NCBI GenBank assembly: GCA_019417795.1
Contig: DXUR01000085.1
Span: forward strand, 2,252-9,049
Length of the DNA stretch: 6,798 nt
Source: Clostridiales bacterium
Lineage (GTDB): Bacteria; Bacillota_A; Clostridia; Oscillospirales; Oscillospiraceae
Direction: 5' to 3'
Shown piece by piece: positions 6,071 to 6,798 of this stretch. The notes under the pieces were generated by a model, which was given only the letters and a program-made list of their open reading frames with translations, was not told the origin of the DNA and made no database searches. Position numbers and translations under genes: made by a program. Position 1 is the first letter of the stretch; each line of letters opens with the position of its first letter.

Positions 6071-6798
6071 TCAGGCGTTGTTAAGCTGCTTCTGGAGCCA
6101 ATCCTTGCCTTCCACGAAGCGGGAGACGATGTAGCTGACCACATAGTCGCCGGCGGAGTTGATCATGGTAGCGGGAGGGTCCACCAGATTGCCGATAGCC
6201 ACCAGAATGGGGAAGGCCAGTTCCATCTGCGTGGGGAAGAAGATGGAGCAGATGATGTACTCGCCGATGTAGCCGCCGCCGGGAACGCCGCTCATACCAA
6301 CAGAGGACAGGACGGCCACCAGAACGATGAAGGGCAGACGGGACCAGGAGAGCTGCTCGCCGAACACGCCCAGCACGAAGGCAATCTTCAGCACGCAGGA
6401 GAAGCAGGAGCCATCCATGTGCATGGTAGCGCCCAGGGGCAGCACCATACCGGCGATATCCTTGCTGACACCGGTCTCTACGGCTTCCTCCATGTTGGTG
6501 GGGATGGTTGCCACGGAGGAGCAGGTGCCCAGAGAAACAACGGCAGGGCGGGCAATGTGCTTGAACATGATGCCCACGGCACCCTTGCCGCCGCCGAACC
6601 ACGCGAACAGGGGGAAGGCCGTGAAGATATAGATGAAGCACAGGGGATAGTAGACCAGCAGGGCGCGGCCGTAGCCCTTGGCGACCTCAGAGCCGTAGGT
6701 GGCTACCAGATCAGCGAAGATGGCGAAGAACGCGATAGGGGCATAGTAGGTGATGATCTGGACGAACTTCATCATCACGTCGGAAAGGCCGGCCAGCC
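6071..6798 (-). CDS. Dicarboxylate/amino acid:cation symporter (DAACS/SDF family), 5' end outside window
   Basis: Only the C-terminal 242 codons or so of a family protein usually near 400 aa are present; the reading frame continues without interruption to the right edge. Residue numbers here count from the in-frame GTG at 6778, which is not the true start. Family landmarks occur in order: HP1 serine-rich loop SSVATIP (87-93), TM7 GATMHMDGS (116-124; the unwound NMDGT motif of GltPh), HP2 SGVPGGG (163-169), and TM8 VDPPATMINSAGD (199-211). It should move a small carboxylate or amino acid with sodium or protons across the membrane. Aligned by eye to GltPh, the Arg397 position is Ala203, Asn310 is His120 and Asp390 is Gly196, while Asp394, Asn401 and Asp405 are kept. 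Glutamate, aspartate or C4-dicarboxylate specificity is therefore doubtful. The gene converges on the importer operon and has its own terminator. Confidence 0.93.
   Translation of the reverse strand, partial: LAGLSDVMMKFVQIITYYAPIAFFAIFADLVATYGSEVAKGYGRALLVYYPLCFIYIFTAFPLFAWFGGGKGAVGIMFKHIARPAVVSLGTCSSVATIPTNMEEAVETGVSKDIAGMVLPLGATMHMDGSCFSCVLKIAFVLGVFGEQLSWSRLPFIVLVAVLSSVGMSGVPGGGYIGEYIICSIFFPTQMELAFPILVAIGNLVDPPATMINSAGDYVVSYIVSRFVEGKDWLQKQLNNA

Overview
The window holds one complete five-gene operon on the plus strand (77-5717), a gene-poor convergent intergenic region (5718-6070), and the 3' part of a minus-strand gene that runs off the right edge (6071-6798). The coding sequence is GC-rich with heavy use of CTG, GGC and ATC codons. 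The ribosome sites are strong AGGAGG types, the first gene encodes a lipoprotein with a Gram-positive style signal, and the protein families are those common in gut Clostridia. I infer a Firmicutes host, probably an Oscillospiraceae/Ruminococcaceae-like gut anaerobe; no marker gene fixes the taxon.

The operon encodes an ABC importer of RbsA/RbsC-like (CUT2/BMP-like) architecture. It has a DUF3798-type substrate-binding lipoprotein (77-1327), a fused double-NBD ATPase (1406-2989) and two non-identical BPD_transp_2 permeases (2999-4081 and 4078-5226). The last gene is a small single-pass membrane protein (5223-5717) that resembles what I recall as DUF6672. A perfect 11-bp hairpin with a GCGA tetraloop separates the lipoprotein gene from the rest. 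Downstream, the genes are tightly packed, with a 9-nt gap followed by two ATGA overlaps, so equal production and translational coupling are expected. A strong intrinsic terminator follows the last gene. The expected complex is a lipid-anchored binding protein feeding a heterodimeric membrane channel driven by an asymmetric ATPase, with the small membrane protein as a possible accessory subunit. To my knowledge neither the ligand nor the role of the fifth protein is established. This cassette is the best candidate for an undescribed system here.

The intergenic region contains the operon terminator, then a TATAAT box and a structured stretch ending in a stem plus TTTTT that could be a small RNA of about 120 nt. 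It ends with a 16-bp hairpin that terminates the minus-strand gene. That gene is a DAACS-family (SDF, GltPh-like) sodium-coupled symporter. Two substitutions at ligand and ion positions suggest it does not carry acidic amino acids in the usual way.
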